A stretch of DNA of 64,000 nucleotides. It comes from Rhodanobacter sp. FDAARGOS 1247. Its GTDB lineage: Bacteria; Pseudomonadota; Gammaproteobacteria; Xanthomonadales; Rhodanobacteraceae. Position numbers and translations under genes: made by a program. The notes beneath the pieces were generated by a model. That model searched no databases and was not told where the DNA came from. It worked only from the letters and a program-made list of their open reading frames with translations. Location: NCBI RefSeq assembly GCF_016889805.1, contig NZ_CP069535.1:3855514-3919513 (forward strand), given 5' to 3'. How positions within the stretch are numbered: position 1 is the stretch's first letter; the number at the start of each line of letters is the position of its first letter. Shown in pieces: positions 14,780 to 22,226 of the stretch.

Positions 14780-17605
14780 ATGGTCAATCAACGTACGTTA
14801 TCCAGGCACATCTCGCTGGCACTCGCCGGCCTGCTGGTCACCGCATTCGCGCTGCCGGGCGCGCACGCCCAGACCAGCACGGCGATCCTGCGCGGGCACG
14901 TCAGCGCACCGCAGGGCGCGATGCCCACCCAGGTGGTGGCCACCAATACCGCCAACGGTTTCGTCAGCAAGGCGAAGGTCGGTGCGGACGGCAACTACAC
15001 CCTGGCCGGACTGAGCCCGGGCAGCTACACCATCGTGGCCAGCGGCAACGGCAGCAGCGCCAGCCGCACCGTCACGGTGCAGGTCGGCCAGGCGCTGAAC
15101 CTCAACCTGGACGCCGGCGCCGCCGCGGCCGGACCCAGCACCAGCAATGCCACCGAGCTGCAGGGCGTCTCGGTGAACGCCACCACCCTGGTCGAGACGC
15201 GCACTTCGGAAGTGGCCACCAACATCAGCCAGAAGCAGATCCAGCAACTGCCCCAGAACGAGCGCAACTTCCTGGATTTCGCCAAGCTGGTGCCGGGCGT
15301 GACCACCTCGCGCGACCCCAACTCGAAAAGCTTTTCGGCGGGCGGTCAGTCGGCCGAGAATGTAAACGTTTTCATCGACGGCGCCAGCCTGAAGAACAAC
15401 GTGCTCAAGGGCGGCATCGCCGGCCAGGACTCCACCCGCGGCAACCCGTTCTCGCAGGAGGCGGTGCAGGAATTCCGCGTACTCACCAACAACTACAAGG
15501 CCGAGTACGAGCAGGCCGGCACCGCGATCATCACCGCGGTGACCAAGTCCGGCACCAACGAATTCCACGGTTCGCTCTACGACTACTTCCAGAACACGTC
15601 GATGATCGCGCAGAACTCGTTCGACAAGAAAAACCACGTCAAGAAACCCGAATACAAGCGCGAACAGCGCGGCTTCACCCTGGGCGGCCCGATCATCAAG
15701 GACGTGGCGCAGTTCTTCATCAACTACGAGGAACGCAAGGACACCGCCAACAAGACCGTACAGATCAACGACCCGCGCTTCGCCCAGTACAACGGCACGT
15801 TCTCGGCGCCGTTCAACGAGAAGACCTTCTTCGGCAAGTTGAGCTGGCAGCCGAACCATGACAACAACGTCGACCTCAGCCTGACCACCCGGCGCGACAG
15901 CGAGCAGCTCGGCTTCGGCGGCACCACCGCCTACAGCGCCCGCAGCAACCGCAAGAACAACGTCGACGACCTGCTGCTGAAATGGCAGAAGCGTGGCGAC
16001 AGCTACACCAATGATTTGCTGCTGGATGCGGGCACGGCAAAATGGCGCCCCACCTCGGCCGAATCCGGCACGGCGCGGGCCATCGTCGATCCCGGCATCG
16101 CGGTGATCGGCGCCGGCGGCGACCTGCAGGACAAGGGCCAGGACCAGCGCACCTTCCGCGACGATTTCACCTGGTTCGGCCTGCCCGACCACACGATCAA
16201 GGCGGGCATCAAGTACGCCGCGTACGGCATCACGCTGGAGCAGAACAGCGCCACCGTGCCGACCTACTACTTCCAGGAAGGCCCGGATTATCCCGGCGGC
16301 TTCAACACTCCCTACAAGGCGGTGTACGCGCCCAACGGGGCCAGTGCCAACCTGCACACCAACCAGTTCGGCCTGTATGTACAGGACGACTGGGACATCA
16401 CCGAACGCCTGCAGTTGAACCTGGGCATCCGCTGGGATTACGAGACCAACGCCCTCAACAAGGACTACGTGACGCCGGCCGCGCAGATCCCCACGCTGGA
16501 ATACCTGGGCCTGCAGAACTACATCAGCAACGGCCACAACCGTGACGGCTACAAGGGGGCGATCCAGCCGCGGCTGGGCTTCTCGCTGGACGTCAGCAAG
16601 GACGGCGACCAGAGCACCACCATCTTCGGCGGCGCCGGCCGCTACTACGACCGCACGCCGTTCGACTGGATCAGCCAGGAACAGCTGCACTCGCTGGTGC
16701 CGAACTACACCTTCCTGTTCAGTCCCGGCGGCGTCACCCCCGGCACCATCGCATGGGACCCGAGCTACCTGACGCCGGCCGGCCTCAACGGTCTGCTGGC
16801 ATCCGGCTCGGCCGGTTTCAGTTCCGAAATCGACGTGGTCAACAACAACACCAAGCCGCCGCACACCGACCAGTTCAGCCTGGGCGTGCGTCAGGTGATG
16901 GGTGACTGGACCGCCTCGCTGACGTTGGCCCGCGTGCTGGGCTACGACCAGTTCACCTGGGTGTGGAACCGCCTGCCACTGCCGGGCTTCACGCTCGACA
17001 TCATGCCCGGCAGCCCGTACGGCGCGGTGCTGCACAACACCGACAAGAAGACCCAGTCCAGCAGCGTGCTGGTCAGCATCGACAAGCCGTACACCGAAGC
17101 GTCCGGCTGGGGCGTGGGCCTGGCCTACACCTACCAGCGCGCGCGCCAGCAGGGCAACGACAACTACTCGCTGGACTATGTCGATCCGGCGGGCTACCCC
17201 GCCGGCAACGTGGGCGAGAAACAGCACCTGGTGCTCAACGGCATCGTGCGCGGGCCATGGGATACCCGGCTGACCGGCATCTTCACCTATGGCTCGGGCC
17301 TGCCCTGGGACTACTTCGATACCCGTCCGGGCTGCGACTACAACTGCGTCTTCTACAAGGGCGGCAAGTACGGCCAGAAGTACCTCAACCTCGACCTGTC
17401 GATCGCCAAGGAATTCCGCTGGGGCGAAAGCCAGGCGCTGGAGCTGCGCTTCGACGTGATGAACGTGTTCAACCGCGACGTCGACAACGGTTACGTCAAC
17501 AACCTCTACAACGGAGCGAACCCGAATCCTGATTTCGGCCGGGCCACCAGTGCCGACCCGAACCAGACCCGCCGCTTCCAGATCGGCGCGCGCTACACGT
17601 TCTGA
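14780..17605 (+). CDS. TonB-dependent receptor, Oar-like, with carboxypeptidase-regulatory domain
   Basis: A 941-residue outer-membrane receptor. A signal peptide (residues about 1-33, ending GAHAQ) is followed by a carboxypeptidase-regulatory-like beta-sandwich (about 35-110, including VGADGNYTLAGLSPGSYTIVASG). Then come the TonB-plug region (ISQKQIQQLPQNERNFLDFAKLVPGVTTS, about 150-290) and the large barrel, ending in RRFQIGARYTF with the usual C-terminal aromatic. The ATG at 14780 has GGGAGAGGG just upstream and gives the signal peptide; an upstream ATG at 14717 does not. Members take up carbohydrates or other large substrates. Its place beside a GH144 enzyme and sugar ABC genes suggests glucan oligosaccharide uptake (inference). 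A putative LacI operator lies within its coding sequence. Confidence 0.93.
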   Translation: MVNQRTLSRHISLALAGLLVTAFALPGAHAQTSTAILRGHVSAPQGAMPTQVVATNTANGFVSKAKVGADGNYTLAGLSPGSYTIVASGNGSSASRTVTVQVGQALNLNLDAGAAAAGPSTSNATELQGVSVNATTLVETRTSEVATNISQKQIQQLPQNERNFLDFAKLVPGVTTSRDPNSKSFSAGGQSAENVNVFIDGASLKNNVLKGGIAGQDSTRGNPFSQEAVQEFRVLTNNYKAEYEQAGTAIITAVTKSGTNEFHGSLYDYFQNTSMIAQNSFDKKNHVKKPEYKREQRGFTLGGPIIKDVAQFFINYEERKDTANKTVQINDPRFAQYNGTFSAPFNEKTFFGKLSWQPNHDNNVDLSLTTRRDSEQLGFGGTTAYSARSNRKNNVDDLLLKWQKRGDSYTNDLLLDAGTAKWRPTSAESGTARAIVDPGIAVIGAGGDLQDKGQDQRTFRDDFTWFGLPDHTIKAGIKYAAYGITLEQNSATVPTYYFQEGPDYPGGFNTPYKAVYAPNGASANLHTNQFGLYVQDDWDITERLQLNLGIRWDYETNALNKDYVTPAAQIPTLEYLGLQNYISNGHNRDGYKGAIQPRLGFSLDVSKDGDQSTTIFGGAGRYYDRTPFDWISQEQLHSLVPNYTFLFSPGGVTPGTIAWDPSYLTPAGLNGLLASGSAGFSSEIDVVNNNTKPPHTDQFSLGVRQVMGDWTASLTLARVLGYDQFTWVWNRLPLPGFTLDIMPGSPYGAVLHNTDKKTQSSSVLVSIDKPYTEASGWGVGLAYTYQRARQQGNDNYSLDYVDPAGYPAGNVGEKQHLVLNGIVRGPWDTRLTGIFTYGSGLPWDYFDTRPGCDYNCVFYKGGKYGQKYLNLDLSIAKEFRWGESQALELRFDVMNVFNRDVDNGYVNNLYNGANPNPDFGRATSADPNQTRRFQIGARYTF
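15361..15375. promoter_or_regulatory. putative intragenic LacI-type operator
   Basis: TGTAAACGTTTTCAT lies about 580 bases inside the TonB-receptor gene. Its last 14 bases are the exact reverse complement of the site at 13551-13564 before lacI, and they match the operator at 10383-10398 in 12 of 14 positions. It is encoded by rare A/T-ending codons (GTA, GTT) in an otherwise G/C-ending gene, which hints at selection on the DNA site. Binding is not shown. Confidence 0.45.
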
Positions 17606-17668
17606 TCCACCCGCGGCAAGGCAGTACCGATTCATCCGTCCGCTTCGTGAGAACGGACGTCTGGACGT

Positions 17669-17704
17669 CCACCTGAACCTGCGCTCCCCCGCGGGTCCAG
17701 GTGG
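17669..17704 (+). other. stem-loop between the TonB receptor and GH144 genes
   Basis: CCACCTGAACC (17669-17679) pairs with GGTCCAGGTGG (17694-17704), an 11-bp stem with one mismatch and a 14-base loop. It lies in the 128-base gap before the GH144 gene and has no T-run after it. It may be an RNA-processing or stabilising element that uncouples receptor expression from the downstream ABC operon. Confidence 0.5.
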
Positions 17705-17733
17705 CGTCGCTCACAAAGTACGGCAGACCGATC

Positions 17734-19209
17734 ATGACGTTTCCCCACCGGCCCGCATGGCTTGCCTCCCTCCTGCTCGGCCTGGCCCTGGTGCTGGCAG
17801 CTCCCGCCAGCCCGGCCTGGCAGGCCCGACCCGACCCCGCTCCCGCCACAACCGCCACAACCGCCAGCACGCCCGAAGTACCGGCGCTGGTCAACGACCT
17901 CGAACAGCGCACCTTCCAGTTCTTCTGGGACAGCGCGGACCCGGCCAATGGCCTGGTGCCCGACCACTATCCGGGCGAATCGTTCTCCAGCATCGCCGCG
18001 GTCGGCTTCGGCCTGACCGCCTACGGCGTGGGCGTGGAGCGCGGCTACATCACCCGTGAACAGGCGGTGGAGCGCACGCTCGCCACGCTGCGCTTCTTCG
18101 ACACTGCGCCGCAGGGCGACAGCGAGGACGACGACAGCGGCTACCACGGTTTCTTCTATCACTTCCTCGACATGAAGAGCGGCCGGCGCTTCGCCCGCTG
18201 GACCGAGGTGTCCACGGTCGACACCTCGCTGCTGCTGGGCGGCGTGCTGTTCGCGCAGTCGTACTACGACCGCGACACGCCGGCCGAGCAGGAAATCCGC
18301 ACGCTGGCCGACCGCATCTACCGGCGGGTCGACTGGCCCTGGGCACAGGTGCGCGCGCCGCTGATCAGCATGGGCTGGACGCCGGGCGGCAAGTTCATCC
18401 CGCACGACTGGGAAGGCTACAACGAGGCGATGCTGGTCTACGTGCTGGCGCTGGGCTCGCCCACGCATCCGGTGGACGCCGACGCCTGGACGGCGTGGAC
18501 CCGCACCTACGACCGCAGCTGGGGCAGCTTCCACGGCGAGCAGCTACTGAACTTCGGCCCGTTGTTCGGCCACCAGTACAGCCATGTGTGGATCGACTTC
18601 CGCGGCATCCGCGATGCCTGGAACCGCCAGCACGACCTCGACTATTTCGAGAACAGCCGCCGCGCGGTGATCGCCCAGAGGAACTACGCGATCGCCAACC
18701 CGGGCGGCTGGACCGGCTATGGCCCGAACATGTGGGGGCTCACCGCCAGCAACGGTCCCGGCGGCATCGTCATGGACGGCAAGAGCAAGCGCCAGTTCTA
18801 CGGCTACACGGCGCGGGGCGCCGGACTGGGCTACCTGGTCGACGACGGCACCCTCGTGCCCACCGCGGTCGCCGGCTCGATCGCGTTCGCGCCCGAGCTG
18901 GTGATTCCCGCGCTGGAGGAGATGAAGCGCCGCTACGGCAGCGCGATCTACAACCGGCACGGCTTCGTCGACGCCTTCAACCCCAGCTTCCACGTGCAAA
19001 CGGAGTTGCGCACGGGCAAAGTGCTGCCGATGGGCTGGGTCGACAGCGAGCAGCTGGGCATCGACCAGGGGCCGATCGTGCTGATGATCGAGAACTGGCG
19101 CAGCGACTTCGTCTGGAACGTGATGAAGAAGAACCCGTACATCCGCAAGGGACTTCAGCGCGCCGGCTTCGAAGGCGGCTGGCTGGCCGCGCAGGCGTCG
19201 AAAAAATGA
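17734..19209 (+). CDS. GH144-type glucanase (glycoamylase-like domain)
   Basis: A 491-residue exported enzyme. The signal peptide ends near ASPAWQA (about residue 30) and is followed by an Ala/Thr/Pro linker. The catalytic part is the glycoamylase-like domain: LEQRTFQFFWDSADPANGLVPDH, SIAAVGFGLTAYGVGVERG, GWTPGGKFIPHDWEGYNEAM, GHQYSHVWIDFRG and MGWVDSEQLGIDQGPIVLMIENW. CAZy family GH144 contains endo-beta-1,2-glucanases with this (alpha/alpha)6 fold. The start at 17734 is chosen because the signal peptide begins there. Its stop overlaps the next gene's ATG (ATGA), so it is translated with the sugar-binding lipoprotein. Family membership is likely; the exact substrate is inferred. Confidence 0.85.
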   Translation: MTFPHRPAWLASLLLGLALVLAAPASPAWQARPDPAPATTATTASTPEVPALVNDLEQRTFQFFWDSADPANGLVPDHYPGESFSSIAAVGFGLTAYGVGVERGYITREQAVERTLATLRFFDTAPQGDSEDDDSGYHGFFYHFLDMKSGRRFARWTEVSTVDTSLLLGGVLFAQSYYDRDTPAEQEIRTLADRIYRRVDWPWAQVRAPLISMGWTPGGKFIPHDWEGYNEAMLVYVLALGSPTHPVDADAWTAWTRTYDRSWGSFHGEQLLNFGPLFGHQYSHVWIDFRGIRDAWNRQHDLDYFENSRRAVIAQRNYAIANPGGWTGYGPNMWGLTASNGPGGIVMDGKSKRQFYGYTARGAGLGYLVDDGTLVPTAVAGSIAFAPELVIPALEEMKRRYGSAIYNRHGFVDAFNPSFHVQTELRTGKVLPMGWVDSEQLGIDQGPIVLMIENWRSDFVWNVMKKNPYIRKGLQRAGFEGGWLAAQASKK

Positions 19210-20531
19210 GCTGCCGTGCGCGCCCGTGGCGGCACGCATGGCTGGTGGCGATCGCCTGCTGCAGCGCCCTGCTGGGCAGTTGCACGCAAGCGCCGGACAA
19301 CCACGAACTCACGTTCTGGACGATCGGCCGCGAAGGCGAAGCCATCGTCCAGTTGCTGCCCGCGTTCGAGCGCGCCCACCCGGACATCCACGTCAGGGTG
19401 CAGCAGCTGCCGCTGACCGCCGCGCACCAGAAGCTGCTTACCGCCTTTGCCGGCGATTCCACCCCGGACCTCAGCCAGCTCGGCAACACCTGGCTGCCCG
19501 AGCTGGCCGCATTGCACGCGCTGGAGCCCTTGCAGGCGCGGGTCGACCGTTCGCGGGTGATCCAGCCGCGTGACTACTTCGCCAGCATCTGGGCCACCAA
19601 CGTGATCGACGGCACGCTGTACGGCGTGCCGTGGTACGTCGACACGCGGCTGCTGTTCTATCGCCGCGACCTGTTGCAGGCCGCCGGTTTCGACGCACCG
19701 CCGCGCAACTGGGCCCAGTGGCGGCAACAGCTTGCTGCATTGAGCGATCCCGCCCGCCACCGCTACGGCATCCTCTTGCCGACCAACGAGTACGAGCAGC
19801 TGATGTCGCTGGCGCTGCAGCAGGACTACGGCCCGCATCCCGGCGACGGGCTGTTGCGTGACGGCGGTCGCTACGGCAATTTCGAAAGCGCGGGGTTCAA
19901 GCAGGCGCTGGCCTTCTACGTCGACACCTTCCGGCTGCGCCAGGCGCCGGCGATCACGAATGTCGAAGCGGGCAATCCGTGGACCGAGTTTGGCCGCGGC
20001 GTGTACGCGTTCTACCTGTCCGGCCCGTGGAACATCGGCGAATTCCGCGCGCGCCTGCCGGCAGCGCAGCAGGACGACTGGGCCACCGCGCCCCTGCCCG
20101 GCCCGACCGGTTCCGGCATCGGCGTGGCCGGCGGTTCCAGCCTGGTGATCTTCCGTCGCTCGCGGCACAAGGACGCGGCGTGGCAGCTGATCGAGTACCT
20201 GTCGCAGCCCGCGGTGCAGCGACAGTTCTACGACCTGCTCGGCGACATGCCGCCCCGGCGCAGCTCATGGGAGGGCGGCGCCCTGCATGACGATCCCAAG
20301 GCGCGCGCGTTCCGCCAGCAGCTGGAGCAGGTGCGGCCCGCGCCGGCCGTGCCGGAGTGGGAGCGCATCGCCAACGAGATGCAGCTGGTCGCCGCCGAGG
20401 CGATCGCCGGCCGGCTGACGATTGACCAGGCCGCCGCCGAGATGGATCGCCGCGCCGACGCGATCCTGGCCAAACGGCGCTGGGTGCTCGACCACGCCCA
20501 TCCTGACCAGCTCCGTGGGCACACGCCATGA
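19206..20531 (+). CDS. sugar ABC transporter substrate-binding lipoprotein
   Basis: A 441-residue extracellular solute-binding protein of family 1. The signal ends with the lipobox LLGSC, followed by LTFWTIGREGEAIVQLLPAFERAHPDI, which is typical of CUT1 binding proteins. YGVPWYVDTRLLFYRRDLLQAAG and GSGIGVAGGSSLVIFRRSRHKDAAWQLIEYL are further family motifs. It binds a sugar in the periplasm and delivers it to the two permeases downstream. It starts in an ATGA overlap with the GH144 gene and ends in an ATGA overlap with the first permease, so the four genes form one tightly coupled operon. The MalK-type ATPase at 9202 is the probable missing subunit. Confidence 0.93.
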   Translation: MSCRARPWRHAWLVAIACCSALLGSCTQAPDNHELTFWTIGREGEAIVQLLPAFERAHPDIHVRVQQLPLTAAHQKLLTAFAGDSTPDLSQLGNTWLPELAALHALEPLQARVDRSRVIQPRDYFASIWATNVIDGTLYGVPWYVDTRLLFYRRDLLQAAGFDAPPRNWAQWRQQLAALSDPARHRYGILLPTNEYEQLMSLALQQDYGPHPGDGLLRDGGRYGNFESAGFKQALAFYVDTFRLRQAPAITNVEAGNPWTEFGRGVYAFYLSGPWNIGEFRARLPAAQQDDWATAPLPGPTGSGIGVAGGSSLVIFRRSRHKDAAWQLIEYLSQPAVQRQFYDLLGDMPPRRSSWEGGALHDDPKARAFRQQLEQVRPAPAVPEWERIANEMQLVAAEAIAGRLTIDQAAAEMDRRADAILAKRRWVLDHAHPDQLRGHTP

Positions 20532-21406
20532 ATCCGCAACGGACGGCCTGGCTGTTCCTCGCCCCGGCGCTGCTGGTGCTGGGCGTGTTCTTCCTGCTGC
20601 CGGTGCTGGCCGCGCTGCTGCTCAGCCTCACCGACTACGACCTCTACGCGCTGGCCGACATCCGCAACCTGCGTTTCGTGGCGCTGGGCAATTACTGGGA
20701 ACTGCTGCAGCGGCCGCTGTTCTGGTCGGCGCTGGGACACACGATGTACTTCGTGGCGGTGGGCGTGCCGTTGTCGATGGGCGCCTCGCTGGGCGCGGCG
20801 ATGCTGCTGAACTCGCCGCTGGCGCGCTGCAAGCCGTTCTTCCGCACCGCGCTGTTCGCGCCGGTGGTGACCACGGTGGTGGCCACCGCGGTGATCTGGC
20901 GCTACCTGTTCAACACCAAATACGGCATGGCGAATTATGTGCTGGGGCTGCTCGGCATCCATCCGGTGGACTGGCTGGGCGATCCGCACTGGGCGATGCC
21001 CACGATCATCGCGTTCGCGGTGTGGAAGAACTTCGGCTACAACATGATCATCTTCCTGGCCGGCCTGCAGGCGATCCCGCCGGACCTGTACGAAGCCGCC
21101 CGCATCGACGGCGCCTCGCCCTGGCGGCAATTCCGCCACATCACCCTGCCGATGCTCAAACCCACCATGCTGATGGTGGGCATCCTCACCGTGTCGGGCT
21201 ACTTCCAGCTGTTCGCCGAACCCTACGTGATGACCGAGGGCGGCCCGCTGCAAAGCACGGTCAGCGTGCTGTACCTGATGTACGACGAAGGCTTCAAGTG
21301 GTGGAACCTCGGCTCCGCTTCGGCGGTGGCGTTCCTGCTGTTCCTGATCATGTTCGCGGTGACCGTGCTGATGCTGAAACTGTCCCGACACGGAGAGCAG
21401 GCATGA
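20528..21406 (+). CDS. sugar ABC transporter permease, MalF/LacF-type
   Basis: A 292-residue inner-membrane subunit with six predicted membrane spans, starting WLFLAPALLVLGVFFLLPVLAALLLSLTDYD. The EAA loop that contacts the ATPase appears as YEAARIDGASPWRQFRHITLPML. It lacks the long periplasmic loop of E. coli MalF and fits the LacF/UgpA size class. ATGA overlaps join it to the binding protein and to the second permease. Confidence 0.93.
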   Translation: MNPQRTAWLFLAPALLVLGVFFLLPVLAALLLSLTDYDLYALADIRNLRFVALGNYWELLQRPLFWSALGHTMYFVAVGVPLSMGASLGAAMLLNSPLARCKPFFRTALFAPVVTTVVATAVIWRYLFNTKYGMANYVLGLLGIHPVDWLGDPHWAMPTIIAFAVWKNFGYNMIIFLAGLQAIPPDLYEAARIDGASPWRQFRHITLPMLKPTMLMVGILTVSGYFQLFAEPYVMTEGGPLQSTVSVLYLMYDEGFKWWNLGSASAVAFLLFLIMFAVTVLMLKLSRHGEQA

Positions 21407-22224
21407 ATCCGCGGCTGGCCAGGGCGCTGGTCAACGGCCTGCTGATCGGCGTGGCCGCGGTGGCGCTGTTCCCGCTGCTGTGGATGCTATCGGTGTCGTT
21501 CATGGCGCCGGGCGCGGCCAGCGCGCTGCCGCCGCCGCTGCTGCCGCGCCATGCCGGCTGGGACAACTACCGCGAATTGTTCGTGCACGCCGGCATGGGC
21601 CGCTACCTGCTCAACAGCCTGCTGGTGGCCGGCACCATCACCGTGCTGTCGCTGGCCTGCAACCTGCTGGCCGGCTACGCCTTCGCCAAGCTGCGCTTCG
21701 CCGGGCGCGAGCGGCTGTTCCAGGCCTTGCTGGGCGCACTGGTGATCCCCGCCCAGGTGGCCATGCTGCCGCTGTTCCTGCTGCTGAAGTACATCGGGCT
21801 GGTGAACAGCTACGCCGGCGTGGTGGTGCCCGCGCTGGCCACCGTGTTCGGCATCTTCCTGGTGCGCCAGTACGCCCGCGGCATTCCCGACGAACTGCTG
21901 GAAGCGGCGCGGATCGACGGCGCCGGCGAGTGGCGGATCTTCGCGCAGATCGTGCTGCCGCTGCTGAAGCCGATCATCGTGACACTGGCCATCTTCACCT
22001 TCCTCGCCGCGTGGAACGACTTCATGTGGCCGCTGATCGTGCTGACCGGGCAGGACCACTACACCTTGCCGATCGGCCTGGCCTCGCTGGCGCGCGAACA
22101 CTCGCAGGACAGCGAGCTGATGATGGCCGGCTCGGTGGTCACCGTGCTGCCGGTGCTGCTGCTGTTCCTGTCGCTGCAGCGCTACTACCTCGAAGGCCTG
22201 CTGCTGGGCAGCGTGAAGGGCTGA
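21403..22224 (+). CDS. sugar ABC transporter permease, MalG-type
   Basis: A 273-residue inner-membrane subunit. ALVNGLLIGVAAVALFPLLWMLSVSFM opens the first span, NSLLVAGTITVLSLACNLLAGYAFAKLRF follows, and the EAA loop is EAARIDGAGEWRIFAQIVLPLLKP. WNDFMWPLIVL and the C-terminal LLLFLSLQRYYLEGLLLGSVKG are standard MalG features. It forms the permease pair with the gene before it. Two bases separate its stop from the next gene's ATG. Confidence 0.93.
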   Translation: MNPRLARALVNGLLIGVAAVALFPLLWMLSVSFMAPGAASALPPPLLPRHAGWDNYRELFVHAGMGRYLLNSLLVAGTITVLSLACNLLAGYAFAKLRFAGRERLFQALLGALVIPAQVAMLPLFLLLKYIGLVNSYAGVVVPALATVFGIFLVRQYARGIPDELLEAARIDGAGEWRIFAQIVLPLLKPIIVTLAIFTFLAAWNDFMWPLIVLTGQDHYTLPIGLASLAREHSQDSELMMAGSVVTVLPVLLLFLSLQRYYLEGLLLGSVKG

Positions 22225-22226
22225 CG

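Noticed and set aside
14798..17635. A 945-codon open frame on the minus strand opposite the TonB-receptor gene
   Set aside because: It mirrors the receptor gene; its translation is rich in Arg, Val, Gly and His with no family resemblance, as expected from an antisense frame in GC-rich DNA.
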